From a virus: a stretch of DNA of 22,026 nt. The stretch spans positions 1 to 22,026 of IMG/VR virus record IMGVR_UViG_3300037230_000020, one strand, 5' to 3'. The notes under the pieces are model-generated. The model saw only the letters and a list, made by a program, of their open reading frames with translations. It ran no database searches and had not been told where the DNA came from. The translations under genes were made by a program, and so were the position numbers. Position 1 is the stretch's first letter; every line of letters begins with the position of its first letter. Below are positions 12,759-21,238 of the stretch, in pieces.

Positions 12759-15083
12759 TTACCGACTGGGACGACGGCGGGCGTCATCCTTCTGGGCTGT
12801 ATGAACGCCAGCCAACAGATGCGGGGCGGCGGCATAGATAGCCCGCTGTGCCGCCTGATAGACCGCTGCGGGGTCAGTGGCTCCACGGGCGTCGATTCCA
12901 CCAAGGTGTATATGGGTATCCCCGCCGCCACTACCGGCCATGATGGCCGATGTATCGCGAGCATTGTTGATCTTCGAGGTCGAGCCGACCTGCATCAACT
13001 CGGGGCCTTGTTCGCCGGTCATGTAGAAGTCGCCGGGTGACAGAACGCCGCCACCGGCCATCATGCTGAGTGCTGTCAGTGCCGGAGTAATGAACCCGCC
13101 CACTGAAGACGCCGCCTTCGGCATCATGGCGTTGAACATACTCATAGGTACCTGTGGGACTGATCCACCAGAGTGAAAGAGGCTGCTTACTGCGGCCCCT
13201 GCCATCTTTACCCACATTGGGTTTGCTTCCGTGCCAAGCTTCCCAAGGCCCAGCCCCTTCATCAAACTGCCTTCAGCATCCTGAAGACCTGATCTGGCTA
13301 CACCTGTAAAGATGGCTTTACCAGCTTCTTGGAACGGGTGATCACCCGCCTGCGGCCTGGTTGTCAGAACATGAACGATGGCATTGTTCACATCACCGAG
13401 AGCACCCTCAACGGTTGACTTGAACTGTGCTCCCCAGTCTTCAGCCCGGTTGATGATGCTATTGAAGGTCTCATCCATCTGCCCGGTGAAACTCGTCTTG
13501 AACTCTTCCGCGCCATCTGTCACTTGCTGGATATGATACCTGTAGGTGACCTGACTTATCTGATTACCAACGTCCATCTGCTTGGCGGTGTTCTCATCCG
13601 AAGGAAGCTCTTTCTTGAGCTTGTCAAGCTGCTCATTCAGTGGCTTCAGTTCGGCAACGTAGGCTCTGGTGGAAGCAGCCGCAGCAGCGATTGCCGCCTG
13701 ATGAGGGTTCATCGCACCAGTAGCCTGTGATGCCTTCAGCTTTACAGCGTCGAGTTCCGCTCCGAACTTGGCATAGGCTTCGTATCCCTTCGCCAGTTCT
13801 GCTGCGATCTTGTCTCCGCCCTCATGGGGCTCCATGTTGATAGAACCACTGATGTCATCGGGAATGTTCCCTGGAAGCTTTACACTCTTTCTGATGTCCT
13901 CAAACTGCTTCGACCGCGCCTCATAATCGGCATAGAGCTTATCCTGGACGGCTTTGTACTGATCCGAACCCTTGGCGAATGCCGATAGTCTGTCAGACCA
14001 ATACTTAATCTCATCCTCGACGGACATCCCCCAATAAGCCTTCTGCTTCCTGAATGACTCCTCCATGCCCTTGAGAGCTTCTGCATTGGCAGTGTTACTG
14101 TCCCCCATCTTCTGGTTGCGGATTACCTTGCCGGAGTTGGCGATCTGCTGATTGAAGATGTCCCCAGAGTTCTCAAAGATGTCCTTACCGCCAGCAAGCA
14201 TTGCATTGTTCTTGTCCTGATTGCCATATACGTTCGCATAGGGAGTGGGATTCCCCAAGTACGACACGTTTCCGTTGATCAGTGCGCTTCTCTTGGCTAT
14301 GGCGTCGAGAGCCTCTTTGACGATGCCATCGACTTCAGCTTGGCCGACGCTCTGCGCGGATTGCGCCCCTTCGGGAGTCGTTGCGCCACGGACTGCTTCC
14401 CTTGCGGATCGCTCCGCGTTGTTCATTCTGGTTCTGTAGCCCTCTAACATCGTATGGGTGTCGTCTGTATTCCCACCTTCGCCATACTGACCGAGCAGTA
14501 TCTGCCACTTGCTCACGCTGGTGTCTGCGAACAGCTTGTCCATCAGGCCCAAGTCTGACTTCAACGAATCAGCCAGTGTGTCGGCGGTTACTCGGGCATC
14601 ATCCAGCGCGAGTGCCAGAGCATTGCTCGGCTTTTTCGCCATCTTGTCGTAGGTTTCGTCCAGCTTGGCACCGGTCAGAGTGAGGGTGTCCAGTTCCTTC
14701 TCCAGCTTGCCGTGTGACTCTTCCCATGCAGCGGCATTCTTCTTAGCGGCCTCCTCAGTCTTGTGAACAAACTCAACGATCTTTTCCCCGACCTCATAGA
14801 TGGTCTTGGCAAGAGCGAAGACTACGACCGCATCGAAAGCAGCGGTCATGGCCGTGCTCAATCCCGGTAACTTCGAGATGATGCCCTGTAACCCACGCGG
14901 GATGCCAAGGCCGAGTTCTTCCGACAGCAAGCGGACAGACTCACGGCTCTGTTGCATCTCTTCCCGCATCTGAGCAGTCATCTGCTTAGTTACAGCTTCG
15001 GCTTCGCGACATGAGGTCTTGAACTGCGCCAGTTCAAGCTCCATCGAAACCGACACGCCCGCAACTGTCTTGCCATTCGCCAT
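12759..15083 (-). CDS. Phage tail tape measure protein
   Basis: This 774-residue protein starts at ATG 15083 with AAGGA eight bases upstream. It has the tape measure layout: an N-terminal coiled region (MELELAQFKTSCREAEAVTK, then QMREEMQQSRESVRLLSEEL), a hydrophobic segment at about 70-105 (STAMTAAFDAVVVFALAKTI), a long charged helical middle to about 600, and a glycine-rich C-terminus with LFHSGGSVPQV, MMAGGGVLSPGDFYMTGEQG then PELMQVGSTSKI. The GEQGPELMQVG block is a common tape measure ending. By the usual ruler relation of about 1.5 angstrom per residue, the tail would be near 110-120 nm, typical of a siphovirus. It scaffolds tube polymerisation and is ejected ahead of DNA. Confidence 0.9.
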   Translation of the reverse strand: MANGKTVAGVSVSMELELAQFKTSCREAEAVTKQMTAQMREEMQQSRESVRLLSEELGLGIPRGLQGIISKLPGLSTAMTAAFDAVVVFALAKTIYEVGEKIVEFVHKTEEAAKKNAAAWEESHGKLEKELDTLTLTGAKLDETYDKMAKKPSNALALALDDARVTADTLADSLKSDLGLMDKLFADTSVSKWQILLGQYGEGGNTDDTHTMLEGYRTRMNNAERSAREAVRGATTPEGAQSAQSVGQAEVDGIVKEALDAIAKRSALINGNVSYLGNPTPYANVYGNQDKNNAMLAGGKDIFENSGDIFNQQIANSGKVIRNQKMGDSNTANAEALKGMEESFRKQKAYWGMSVEDEIKYWSDRLSAFAKGSDQYKAVQDKLYADYEARSKQFEDIRKSVKLPGNIPDDISGSINMEPHEGGDKIAAELAKGYEAYAKFGAELDAVKLKASQATGAMNPHQAAIAAAAASTRAYVAELKPLNEQLDKLKKELPSDENTAKQMDVGNQISQVTYRYHIQQVTDGAEEFKTSFTGQMDETFNSIINRAEDWGAQFKSTVEGALGDVNNAIVHVLTTRPQAGDHPFQEAGKAIFTGVARSGLQDAEGSLMKGLGLGKLGTEANPMWVKMAGAAVSSLFHSGGSVPQVPMSMFNAMMPKAASSVGGFITPALTALSMMAGGGVLSPGDFYMTGEQGPELMQVGSTSKINNARDTSAIMAGSGGGDTHIHLGGIDARGATDPAAVYQAAQRAIYAAAPHLLAGVHTAQKDDARRRPSR

Positions 15084-15092
15084 AAGTAGTCC

Positions 15093-16571
15093 TTAATAGT
15101 TCGCGTTTTGGTACTGGCCTTCAAGGCCGTTCATCTCAAAGTGCTTGAGGACAGCATTCTCGGTGGTGTTATAGAACACGTCATAAAGCAGAGTCGTGGA
15201 TGCTGGCAGCGTGGCTGTCATCGTGACCGTGGTCGAGTTCACTGTGCAGGTAGCTGAACTGGCGTTGATGGCGACGTTCATCACGGCGGGAGTGGTCGAC
15301 GGAGCCACGCCGATAGAAGTCACAGTCTGTGAGGTTCCATTCGCCGTCACGCATTCATAGTTGGTATCCGACGCCACGGTCGAGAACCGGATGAGAACGT
15401 ATGAGCAAGCAGGATTGTCACCGGCGATCAGCGTGTTTACCGAGCATGAGTTTCCCAGCAGTCCCATCCATTGACGCACCGTTGCGTAGTCACCAGCGGC
15501 TGCATAAGCCATGATCCAAGTCAATGTGGGTTGCTTGCTGGCTAGATAGGGTGCGCTGTATCCATACCACCCAGCGGAGGAGCCTGTGGTTGCTGCCGAG
15601 GTCGCTTCCAGTAGTAGCGGCGTGGTCGTAGTGGCTGAAGCAAGAGCCGGTGTGCCGTTGGCGGATGTCATATAGTCGCCCTGGCAAACCCATGCTGGAG
15701 TAGGAGACGCGAAAGTACCTACGACACCTATCAGGCACCGTTCAACGAAGCCATGATTGAATCCCAGATCGAAGCCGGAACCTGTTGCTCCGGTTGGGCC
15801 TGTTGCGCCAGTGGGGCCGGTAGCTCCGGTTGCCCCTGTTGATCCGGCTGGTCCCGTAGGGCCTGTGGCTCCAGTCGAGCCGTTTGTGCCGTTCGTGCCA
15901 GCGGTTCCTATGAGCCCGGTCGGGCCTGTTGGCCCGGTTGCTCCTGTAGCTCCAACAGCGCCCGTCGCGCCGGTGGGTCCAGTCAATCCAGTAGGGCCTG
16001 CCGGACCGGTCGCACCAGTGGGGCCGGTGCTTCCCGTAGCGCCGGTTGGCCCGGTTGGTCCCGCTGGACCCACGGCCAACCCAACGACCATGAGCGCAGC
16101 CTCGTTCGGCACATAGAGGTCAAGGTTGCAAGAACCGCCAGCGGAGCCTGTCGCAGCGGTACAGAATGCACCACCGCCTGTGACAGCCGGTCCAGACCCC
16201 GCTGGCTGAACGCATTGGTAGCCGATGCCGAGCAGTTGCTTGCCGTTGATGTTCGACACCACTGTGACGTTGAAACAAACGTTCTGCGGATTGGTCAGCG
16301 CAGTGTCGGCAAGCTGGAGAGAGAACGCACCATTCGTGACTTGAGCAGAAACGGCAGTGTCGATGACCTGTCCGAGTCCATTGACCCGATAGCTGATGGC
16401 AGCGCCTGAACTGTTGGTGGGAGCGAAATAGATGGTCGCGTTCGTGATGAGTGTGCCGGTTGAATCCTGAAGATGCGTGCCGCTCATTGCCACGTATCCG
16501 AGCGGAGTGGTCGCAGACGCGGGGACAGCGAACGCGAACGCAGCCAGGAGCGTGGGCAGGAGTTTCTTCAT
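15093..16571 (-). CDS. Exported collagen-like protein in the tail operon
   Basis: This 492-residue protein starts at ATG 16571 with AGGA eight bases upstream; the longer in-frame start would overlap the previous gene and hide the signal peptide. Residues 1-20 ([20 protein letters not shown]) are a clear Sec signal peptide. Residues 21-165 form a beta-rich domain ([20 protein letters not shown], then [27 protein letters not shown]) closely related to the N-terminus of the next gene upstream. Residues 168-266 are 33 unbroken Gly-X-Y triplets rich in GPT and GAT, expected to form a collagen triple helix. Residues 267-492 are a separate head with four or more cysteines and [20 protein letters not shown]. 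Collagen stalks are known in phage fibres, but a signal peptide is not; see findings. It ends two bases ahead of the tape measure ribosome-binding region. Confidence 0.85.
   Translation of the reverse strand: MKKLLPTLLAAFAFAVPASATTPLGYVAMSGTHLQDSTGTLITNATIYFAPTNSSGAAISYRVNGLGQVIDTAVSAQVTNGAFSLQLADTALTNPQNVCFNVTVVSNINGKQLLGIGYQCVQPAGSGPAVTGGGAFCTAATGSAGGSCNLDLYVPNEAALMVVGLAVGPAGPTGPTGATGSTGPTGATGPAGPTGLTGPTGATGAVGATGATGPTGPTGLIGTAGTNGTNGSTGATGPTGPAGSTGATGATGPTGATGPTGATGSGFDLGFNHGFVERCLIGVVGTFASPTPAWVCQGDYMTSANGTPALASATTTTPLLLEATSAATTGSSAGWYGYSAPYLASKQPTLTWIMAYAAAGDYATVRQWMGLLGNSCSVNTLIAGDNPACSYVLIRFSTVASDTNYECVTANGTSQTVTSIGVAPSTTPAVMNVAINASSATCTVNSTTVTMTATLPASTTLLYDVFYNTTENAVLKHFEMNGLEGQYQNANY
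15774..16070 (-). repeat. Gly-X-Y coding repeat (33 triplets)
   Basis: These 297 bases encode 33 consecutive Gly-X-Y triplets without a break, mostly GPT, GAT and GPA. The DNA is a degenerate nine-base repeat (on the plus strand units such as CCGGTTGGGCCTGTTGCGCC), a substrate for slippage or unequal recombination. Confidence 0.9.
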
Positions 16572-16584
16572 ATAGGGAGTCCTA

Positions 16585-18594
16585 TTAGATAAGTGCGATC
16601 TTGTAGCACTGAACGTAGCCATCAACCGTGGTCACAACGATTTCATTCTGGCCGTCAACGATGTGCCCAATAAGAGCCGAGCCTTCACCGCCGCCCTGGA
16701 TATTGAACTGACCGTAAGGAACTCCAGTCAGAGGATTGGCAATGGTCACTGTGCCGGACATATCGACAATCACAAGCTCAACGCCACCGTTGTTGAACAC
16801 ATCACCGATCTGGATGGAACTGTTGATGGTCACGCCGTAGTAGGCTTTCCACTGCGTATGCCCGAGGTAGTCCGCGTTGACTACGAAACCCGCGTGGTCC
16901 GCGTATGTATAGGTGGAGTAGCCGCCGACCGGGGGTGAGATAGCAGCGCCATTGTCTACGCCCGCGTATGTGTCTCCATAGTTGCCGGCCGTAATCGCCA
17001 TGACCGCGCCGGTCGCTCCATTGAGAACAAAGAAGTGAGATGAGCGGCAACCGACCAATACCTGTATGGTGCCGCTGTTGTTTATATCTGCGGCGTGAAT
17101 GTAACCGTCGAGCTGGTTCGTGCCTGAGACTTGCTCGGGCATCACAGACCACTCGACCGCGCCCGTCAGGTAATTGAGGACATAGACAAAGCCGTTCACT
17201 GACTCGACTACGATGTCCAGCCAGTTGGCGGTCGGGTTGCCCGTCACGTTCATGACGAGGGGAAACGGCTCCATGTTCTCTGAGACTTCATACTTCCAGA
17301 TGATTGCGCCGGTGACCGCATTGAGCTTGAGGACTTCGCCGTCGAAGCCTGTCACATACAGGTAATAGGTGCCGGATTCATCGGAGAGCGTCCCGGCATG
17401 TTGAAAGTCGATGTCCGAGGAATAGAGCGGGGTGATGGCGTAGTGGCTGGTTGTGTTGGGGACGGTCGCCAGAGGCGCAGTCAACGTGACAGCGTGAGCA
17501 CTGACGCTGGCAACTGTTCCGGTCTCGCCCACCCCGGTACCGCTGGTGATGGTGAAGACAGCGCCGTATGTCGGGCCTTCGATGCGCGGTGAGAGAAACT
17601 CTCCCACTGCCCAGTTCTGAGTGGTGTCTGTAATCACCGTTGAGGTTGCACTGGTGACTGTGCCGGTACCTTCGCGGGTGAAAGAGTTGCTGACTTGCCA
17701 GTTGTTCGCACCGAGGTAGTTCAGACTGTGAATCTGCCCGTCGTGGGATGCGCCAAAGAAGGTCGTGTTTCCGCTGCCGTCTACGTTGCCCGCCTGAGCG
17801 CGGCCATAGTTCTGGTTACCAAACGCCTTGCGCCACATGAGCGTTCCATTGCTTGCCTGAAGTACATAGAAGTACCAGTCATATCCCTGAAAGGCTATGG
17901 CGGGAATGCCTTGGTCGGTTGTCAAGATCGGTGTCGAGTATGTCTGCCCGCCAGCGGGCATCTGATAGCTCCATTCTTGAATCACGCTGATGGAGCCGGT
18001 CGATGTGACCGGAATAGAAGACGCTGCGGGGCCTTGGGCTCCCATCGCGCCCGTTGCGCCCGTTGTTCCCTGCGGGCCTTGCGGTCCAACTGGGGATGTC
18101 AGACTCAGCGCGACCATGTTCGGCGTATAGGTATCGAAGTTGCAGGAGCCGCCAACAGAACCAGTGGCTGTTGTACACCATGCGAACGACCCGGTAACTG
18201 CGGGACCGCTGCCAGCGGGTTGAACGCAGTTATATCCGGGGCCGAGCAGATGCTTTCCAGTTACGTTGTCCGTGACGGTGACAGCGAAGCAAACGTTAGG
18301 GGCCAAGGTCAATGCCGTGTCCGCAAGCTGAATGCTAAATGCACCATTGGTAACAATGGTGCTGACCGGGGTCATAGTGGCTTGCCCGAGCCCGTTCACC
18401 TTGTAGCTAATTGGCAATCCAGAGTTATTGACCGGTGCAAAGCTGATCGTCGCAGAGGCCACCACCGTGCCCGTCGAGTCTGTGAGGTGAGACGCGCTGA
18501 CCGTGACGTACCCGAGCGGTGCCTGCGCGAGTGCCTGGATGGTGAGGCCGAGGCACACGAGTACGACCGCGCAGGCTGCACGAATAAGCTTCAT
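16585..18594 (-). CDS. Exported collagen/beta-propeller protein in the tail operon
   Basis: This 669-residue protein starts at ATG 18594 with CGGAG eight bases upstream. Residues 1-24 ([20 protein letters not shown], then ALA) are a signal peptide. Residues 25-165 are the same beta domain as in the neighbour, with matching cysteines (C102, C123, C140, C151). Residues 170-190 are seven Gly-X-Y triplets. From about 208 to the end it is a PQQ- or FG-GAP-like propeller: repeats such as [57 protein letters not shown] and [17 protein letters not shown]. Residues about 310-388 interrupt it with an insertion ([37 protein letters not shown]) of a type common in virion proteins. Function is unknown; adhesion or host-surface display is plausible. 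Confidence 0.85.
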   Translation of the reverse strand: MKLIRAACAVVLVCLGLTIQALAQAPLGYVTVSASHLTDSTGTVVASATISFAPVNNSGLPISYKVNGLGQATMTPVSTIVTNGAFSIQLADTALTLAPNVCFAVTVTDNVTGKHLLGPGYNCVQPAGSGPAVTGSFAWCTTATGSVGGSCNFDTYTPNMVALSLTSPVGPQGPQGTTGATGAMGAQGPAASSIPVTSTGSISVIQEWSYQMPAGGQTYSTPILTTDQGIPAIAFQGYDWYFYVLQASNGTLMWRKAFGNQNYGRAQAGNVDGSGNTTFFGASHDGQIHSLNYLGANNWQVSNSFTREGTGTVTSATSTVITDTTQNWAVGEFLSPRIEGPTYGAVFTITSGTGVGETGTVASVSAHAVTLTAPLATVPNTTSHYAITPLYSSDIDFQHAGTLSDESGTYYLYVTGFDGEVLKLNAVTGAIIWKYEVSENMEPFPLVMNVTGNPTANWLDIVVESVNGFVYVLNYLTGAVEWSVMPEQVSGTNQLDGYIHAADINNSGTIQVLVGCRSSHFFVLNGATGAVMAITAGNYGDTYAGVDNGAAISPPVGGYSTYTYADHAGFVVNADYLGHTQWKAYYGVTINSSIQIGDVFNNGGVELVIVDMSGTVTIANPLTGVPYGQFNIQGGGEGSALIGHIVDGQNEIVVTTVDGYVQCYKIALI

Positions 18595-18611
18595 GGGGAT
18601 GACTCCGGAAG

Positions 18612-18920
18612 TTAGTTGATGCTGATGGTCGGGCCGATTGCGCAGCCGCTCATCTGAAAGGCGAATCGCTCCGCAAGCTCTGTGGGGGTCTCTTCTTTGA
18701 CCTTTTGACCGAGCATGAAGTCAGAAGCGGAGAGCGGTTCCTTGGGTCTCGCCATACTGAAGTTAGCCGTGACTGAGGCGATGATGCCGCAGAGATAATT
18801 GTCTCTATCCAACTTGGCTCTATGACGATGAAGAAGTGCCGAGAACTGACGCGGCGTCAGGCACCAGAACTCAGCGTCGGATAGGGTCAGATCGTACCGT
18901 GCGGAACTCCAGAGTCCCAT
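18612..18920 (-). CDS. Second tail assembly chaperone, probably made by -1 frameshift
   Basis: The ATG at 18920 gives 102 residues, but it has no ribosome-binding site and the same frame is open back to 18974 with coding-like sequence (GPQTGPELTNAQRW) before it, overlapping the end of the first chaperone. The body matches phage tail chaperones of the gpT kind: LWSSARYDLTLSDAEFWCLT, then PRQFSALLHRHRAKLDRDNY, then ARPKEPLSASDFMLGQ. In lambda and many siphoviruses this second part is made only as an extension of the first protein by ribosomal slippage. A slip at 18959-18953 would give a fusion of about 226 residues. It precedes the two collagen genes rather than the tape measure gene, which is unusual. 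Confidence 0.75.
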   Translation of the reverse strand: MGLWSSARYDLTLSDAEFWCLTPRQFSALLHRHRAKLDRDNYLCGIIASVTANFSMARPKEPLSASDFMLGQKVKEETPTELAERFAFQMSGCAIGPTISIN

Positions 18921-18937
18921 CCATCGCTGCGCGTTTG

Positions 18938-19291
18938 TTAGCTCTGGCCCGGTTTGGGGTCCGCGTCGTCTTCTTCAGGGTCGGACTCAGCCATGCCCGC
19001 AGACCACGCTGTCAGGATCGAGCCCCATGCTTTACTGAGGTTCTTCCGATTGATGAGGGCCTTCGCTTCGGCATAAGTGACCTCGGGATGGTTCGCGTGG
19101 ATGCAGGCAAACAGCATTGACTGAACGAGGCGGATAGATGGGGAGTTGATGTCCTTGGTGCGCAGGCCGGTGAGCAAGCTGCGGTCGGTCAACTCTTCAG
19201 CAAGTGCGATGCTCTCGAAGTCGAACAGCAAAGAATACTCTTTCCCGTCAATGGTTACAGATGTAGACGGCTGGACTGGATTGTGTTTCAT
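18938..19291 (-). CDS. Tail assembly chaperone (gpG-like)
   Basis: This 117-residue protein starts at ATG 19291 with AGAGGA five bases upstream. It opens with a short beta segment typical of this family (VTIDGKEYSLLFDFESIALA) followed by helices (EELTDRSLLTGLR, RLVQSMLFACIHANHPEVTY, AEAKALINRKNL) and a helix with SILTAWSAGMAES. The C-terminus is very acidic (SDPEEDDADP) and lies at the suspected frameshift site. Proteins of this kind coat the tape measure protein during tail assembly and are absent from the finished virion. It lies 61 bases after the tube protein gene, the normal position. Confidence 0.8.
   Translation of the reverse strand: MKHNPVQPSTSVTIDGKEYSLLFDFESIALAEELTDRSLLTGLRTKDINSPSIRLVQSMLFACIHANHPEVTYAEAKALINRKNLSKAWGSILTAWSAGMAESDPEEDDADPKPGQS
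18953..18959 (-). promoter_or_regulatory. Candidate -1 frameshift site CCCCAAA
   Basis: In the frame of the first chaperone the codons are GAC CCC AAA CCG. The proline codon CCC can re-pair perfectly with CCC one base back, while AAA to CAA keeps two of three pairs. The -1 frame is closed at TGA (18977-18975) and the zero frame at TAA (18940-18938), so any shift must occur in this short interval, and CCCCAAA is the best candidate in it. It is not the classical GGGAAAG site of lambda. Confidence 0.45.
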
Positions 19292-19352
19292 TGGGTCCTC
19301 TATCGAGACAGATTGGGGAGCATTGATTGCTCAACGCGCCCCAATGGTTCAA

Positions 19353-19886
19353 TTACGATCCTGTCAGGACGGTAACGAAGCTATTCAGCTTCAAAGACAA
19401 CTTGAAGGTAATGGCCTTGCCAGCATCGATGGACATAGGCAGAGGATTCTCACTCACCCAGGCCGTGAACTCGTACACGTTCCCCGTGGTCGCTTGACCT
19501 GCAATAGGGGGAAGCTGCACTTGGAAGCTCTGAGGCAAGCCGGAAACATAAGCCGCTTGCACAGCAATGAAACCTGGATCGGCTGGATTAAGCACGCCTT
19601 CAAAGGATGCTTCCCCCGGATCGAGGGTCGTGAGTACAGACTCTTCAAGTACGGAAAGTCCCTGTAGTGGACTCGACGTATTGGTCGTCTGATCCCACTT
19701 ATACTTCTGGCTTGGCATGGTGAATGCTTTGAGGGAGAAGATTTGAAGTCCGGTCGGAGTTGACGCTGGTGCCAGCGTGTATTTAACTGGCGGTGTCGTT
19801 GGAGCGGGAGCTGGAACTGCGAGAGTAGGAACGGTCGAAGACATTACTAGGGCCGCACCTGCGCCGGTGCCTGATTTAGTCGCCAT
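19353..19886 (-). CDS. Major tail tube protein
   Basis: This 177-residue protein starts at ATG 19886, chosen for AGGTG eight bases upstream; an in-frame start at 19988 would overlap the DUF3168 gene. The N-terminal 35 residues are rich in alanine, proline and threonine. The core has the tube-protein pattern: FTMPSQKYKWDQTTN, then VLTTLDPGEASFEGVLNPAD, then FQVQLPPIAGQ, TTGNVYEFTAWVSENPLPMS and ITFKLSLKLNSFVTVL, matching lambda gpV-like proteins (DPG...G.....D, then the F.A.V......  strand and a terminal strand). It polymerises as hexamers around the tape measure protein to form the tail tube. Order between the tail terminator and chaperone genes supports the call. Confidence 0.85.
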   Translation of the reverse strand: MATKSGTGAGAALVMSSTVPTLAVPAPAPTTPPVKYTLAPASTPTGLQIFSLKAFTMPSQKYKWDQTTNTSSPLQGLSVLEESVLTTLDPGEASFEGVLNPADPGFIAVQAAYVSGLPQSFQVQLPPIAGQATTGNVYEFTAWVSENPLPMSIDAGKAITFKLSLKLNSFVTVLTGS

Positions 19887-19917
19887 GGTGTTATCACCTT
19901 TCAGGTGGGGTGAGTGT

Positions 19918-20334
19918 CTAGCCTTCGAGGTAAGTGATAAGGACAGAGACGTTGGTTGATGACAACAACGCATCGGACTGATAAACATCCGTGACGTTAT
20001 CTACTTCTGCGAACCACACTTGCGGCCCGCTTGGGAGAGTACCTATGTAGCCGCTGAACGCGCGTTTGACGGCCAGCGCCAAGTTATGAGCGGTGATGTA
20101 GCTTCCCGGCCCGAACGATGCAAGACAGCTAAACAGGATGCGGGCGTGAGCCATGCCGATAGACCCGCTGATGTCGTAGTCTGTGACATCGGAAACAACC
20201 TGATAGGCAACGCATGGAAAAAGACTCGCTTGAACCGGCGCGGGGATAGGCTGTATAGAATTGCCGCCCGCAATGATGTCCGTGACAGAGGACTGCGAGA
20301 GCAGATAGGAAACGATTCCGGAGATAAGGGACAT
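19918..20334 (-). CDS. Tail terminator/completion protein, DUF3168-like
   Basis: This 138-residue protein starts at ATG 20334 with AGGAC eight bases upstream. It begins with a helix (ISGIVSYLLSQSSVTDII) and then has FPCVAYQVVSDVTDYDIS, ARILFSCLASF, a helix with AHNLALAVKRAFSGY, and the final strands NVTDVYQSDALLSSTNVSVL. The Y.VVS......l.G..G....R...sC.A......A..la..V..aL pattern is that of DUF3168 (gp17 of SPP1, gpU-like) proteins, which cap the head-proximal end of the tail tube and set the head-tail joint. It lies nine bases after the gp10-like gene and 31 before the tube protein. Confidence 0.85.
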   Translation of the reverse strand: MSLISGIVSYLLSQSSVTDIIAGGNSIQPIPAPVQASLFPCVAYQVVSDVTDYDISGSIGMAHARILFSCLASFGPGSYITAHNLALAVKRAFSGYIGTLPSGPQVWFAEVDNVTDVYQSDALLSSTNVSVLITYLEG

Positions 20335-20343
20335 TCAATCGTC

Positions 20344-20877
20344 CTAACTGTTCCACGCTTCGAGGTCAGCAGCGCCGTAAGAGTCATCGCCACCTGATGA
20401 GGTCTCGCTGGTGAGGTCTTCCTCAAGCGAACCAGCCAGACTGGATATCATTGCGTCTACCGCAGAGCTAATCGAGCTATCGAATGCCCGCAAAATGAAA
20501 GGGTTGGCGTCGATATGGCGAGTCACGCGGCCACCTTTGCGTTTGCGGCCGCCCTCAACGTGATCGAAGCCGGCCTCAATCCAGGCGGCTACGTGCGCGG
20601 TATCCCGCGATGGGCCGACTCTTACAATCGGATCGTCCTTCGTGCCGACCGTAACTTGCACGCTGATGTCGGCCTGAAGGATTCCAGGTGGTAAGGCATC
20701 GGAGCCGGGAGTCGGCGTGTCTGTACGCACTGGACATTCAGCAGCGATTGCCTCTTGCAACACATCTCCGCCAGCTTGTAGAGCCTGACGAACCGCGCGC
20801 CTTGCTACCCGTTTGGGCATAGCTTTGAGTAGGGCTTCAAACTGCGTGGTGTCTATCTTGAGGTTCAGACCATCCAT
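20344..20877 (-). CDS. HK97 gp10-like tail completion protein
   Basis: This 177-residue protein starts at ATG 20877, one base after the preceding stop. The N-terminal helix pair is typical: QFEALLKAMPKRVARRAVRQ, then ALQAGGDVLQEAIAAECPVR. It continues with GILQADISVQVTV, then HVAAWIEAGFDHVEGG and the basic, histidine-containing loop RKRKGGRVTRHIDANPFILR, which matches the ...G...HP.RPFLRPA-type end of gp10 proteins, and a C-terminal helix and an acidic, glycine-rich tail. These proteins help attach the tail terminator at the neck. It lies between the head-tail adaptor and DUF3168 genes, as in HK97-type gene orders. Confidence 0.85.
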   Translation of the reverse strand: MDGLNLKIDTTQFEALLKAMPKRVARRAVRQALQAGGDVLQEAIAAECPVRTDTPTPGSDALPPGILQADISVQVTVGTKDDPIVRVGPSRDTAHVAAWIEAGFDHVEGGRKRKGGRVTRHIDANPFILRAFDSSISSAVDAMISSLAGSLEEDLTSETSSGGDDSYGAADLEAWNS

Positions 20878-20878
20878 G

Positions 20879-21238
20879 TTAGGAACTCACTGTGTCAACA
20901 CTTGTGCAGGCCATCACCAGAACGCGATGACGGCGCTGGATGTCGTCCACATCATTTACGAGGTAGGTCTGATCGCCATATACGATCTGGTATCCCGGCG
21001 CTAACTCGACCGCTGGATAACGGATCGTTATGCAATCGGTTGTGTCCGATGCCAAGGTGGAGTTCTGAAACGAGAACCTGAACGTCTGCGATGAGGTCGA
21101 TTCGATCTTTGCCCGTGTTGTGAGCACTGTTGTCCATGTCGCACCGATCTGACCTGATGCGTCACGAGTCGAACTGGGAGCATTGATGGTGATAGCGTGC
21201 TTGAGTTCGCCGGGTTGAATTACGCAGGGGTCTGACAT
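20879..21238 (-). CDS. Phage head-tail adaptor (head closure) protein
   Basis: This 119-residue protein starts at ATG 21238, sharing its A with the preceding stop (TAATG). It shows the small beta-barrel layout of SPP1 gp16/lambda gpFII-like closures: IQPGELKHAITINAPSSTRD, then GQIGATWTTVLTTRAKIEST, SSQTFRFSFQNSTLASDTTD, ITIRYPAVELAPGYQIVYGD and YLVNDVDDIQRRHRVLVMAC. PGEL.H.I.I......D..G......W is diagnostic for this family. It seals the connector after DNA packaging and is the surface for the tail. Confidence 0.9.
   Translation of the reverse strand: MSDPCVIQPGELKHAITINAPSSTRDASGQIGATWTTVLTTRAKIESTSSQTFRFSFQNSTLASDTTDCITIRYPAVELAPGYQIVYGDQTYLVNDVDDIQRRHRVLVMACTSVDTVSS

Noticed and set aside
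15757-16116. Plus-strand open frame rich in proline and valine (119 residues)
   Set aside because: It is the antisense of the Gly-X-Y repeat; the Pro/Val/Gly pattern is a direct product of the repeat on the other strand, and no ribosome-binding site supports it.
17695-18615. Plus-strand open frame of 306 residues
   Set aside because: It lies antisense to the exported propeller protein, whose signal peptide, domain and collagen pattern are clear. The product is arginine- and cysteine-rich without protein-like motifs.
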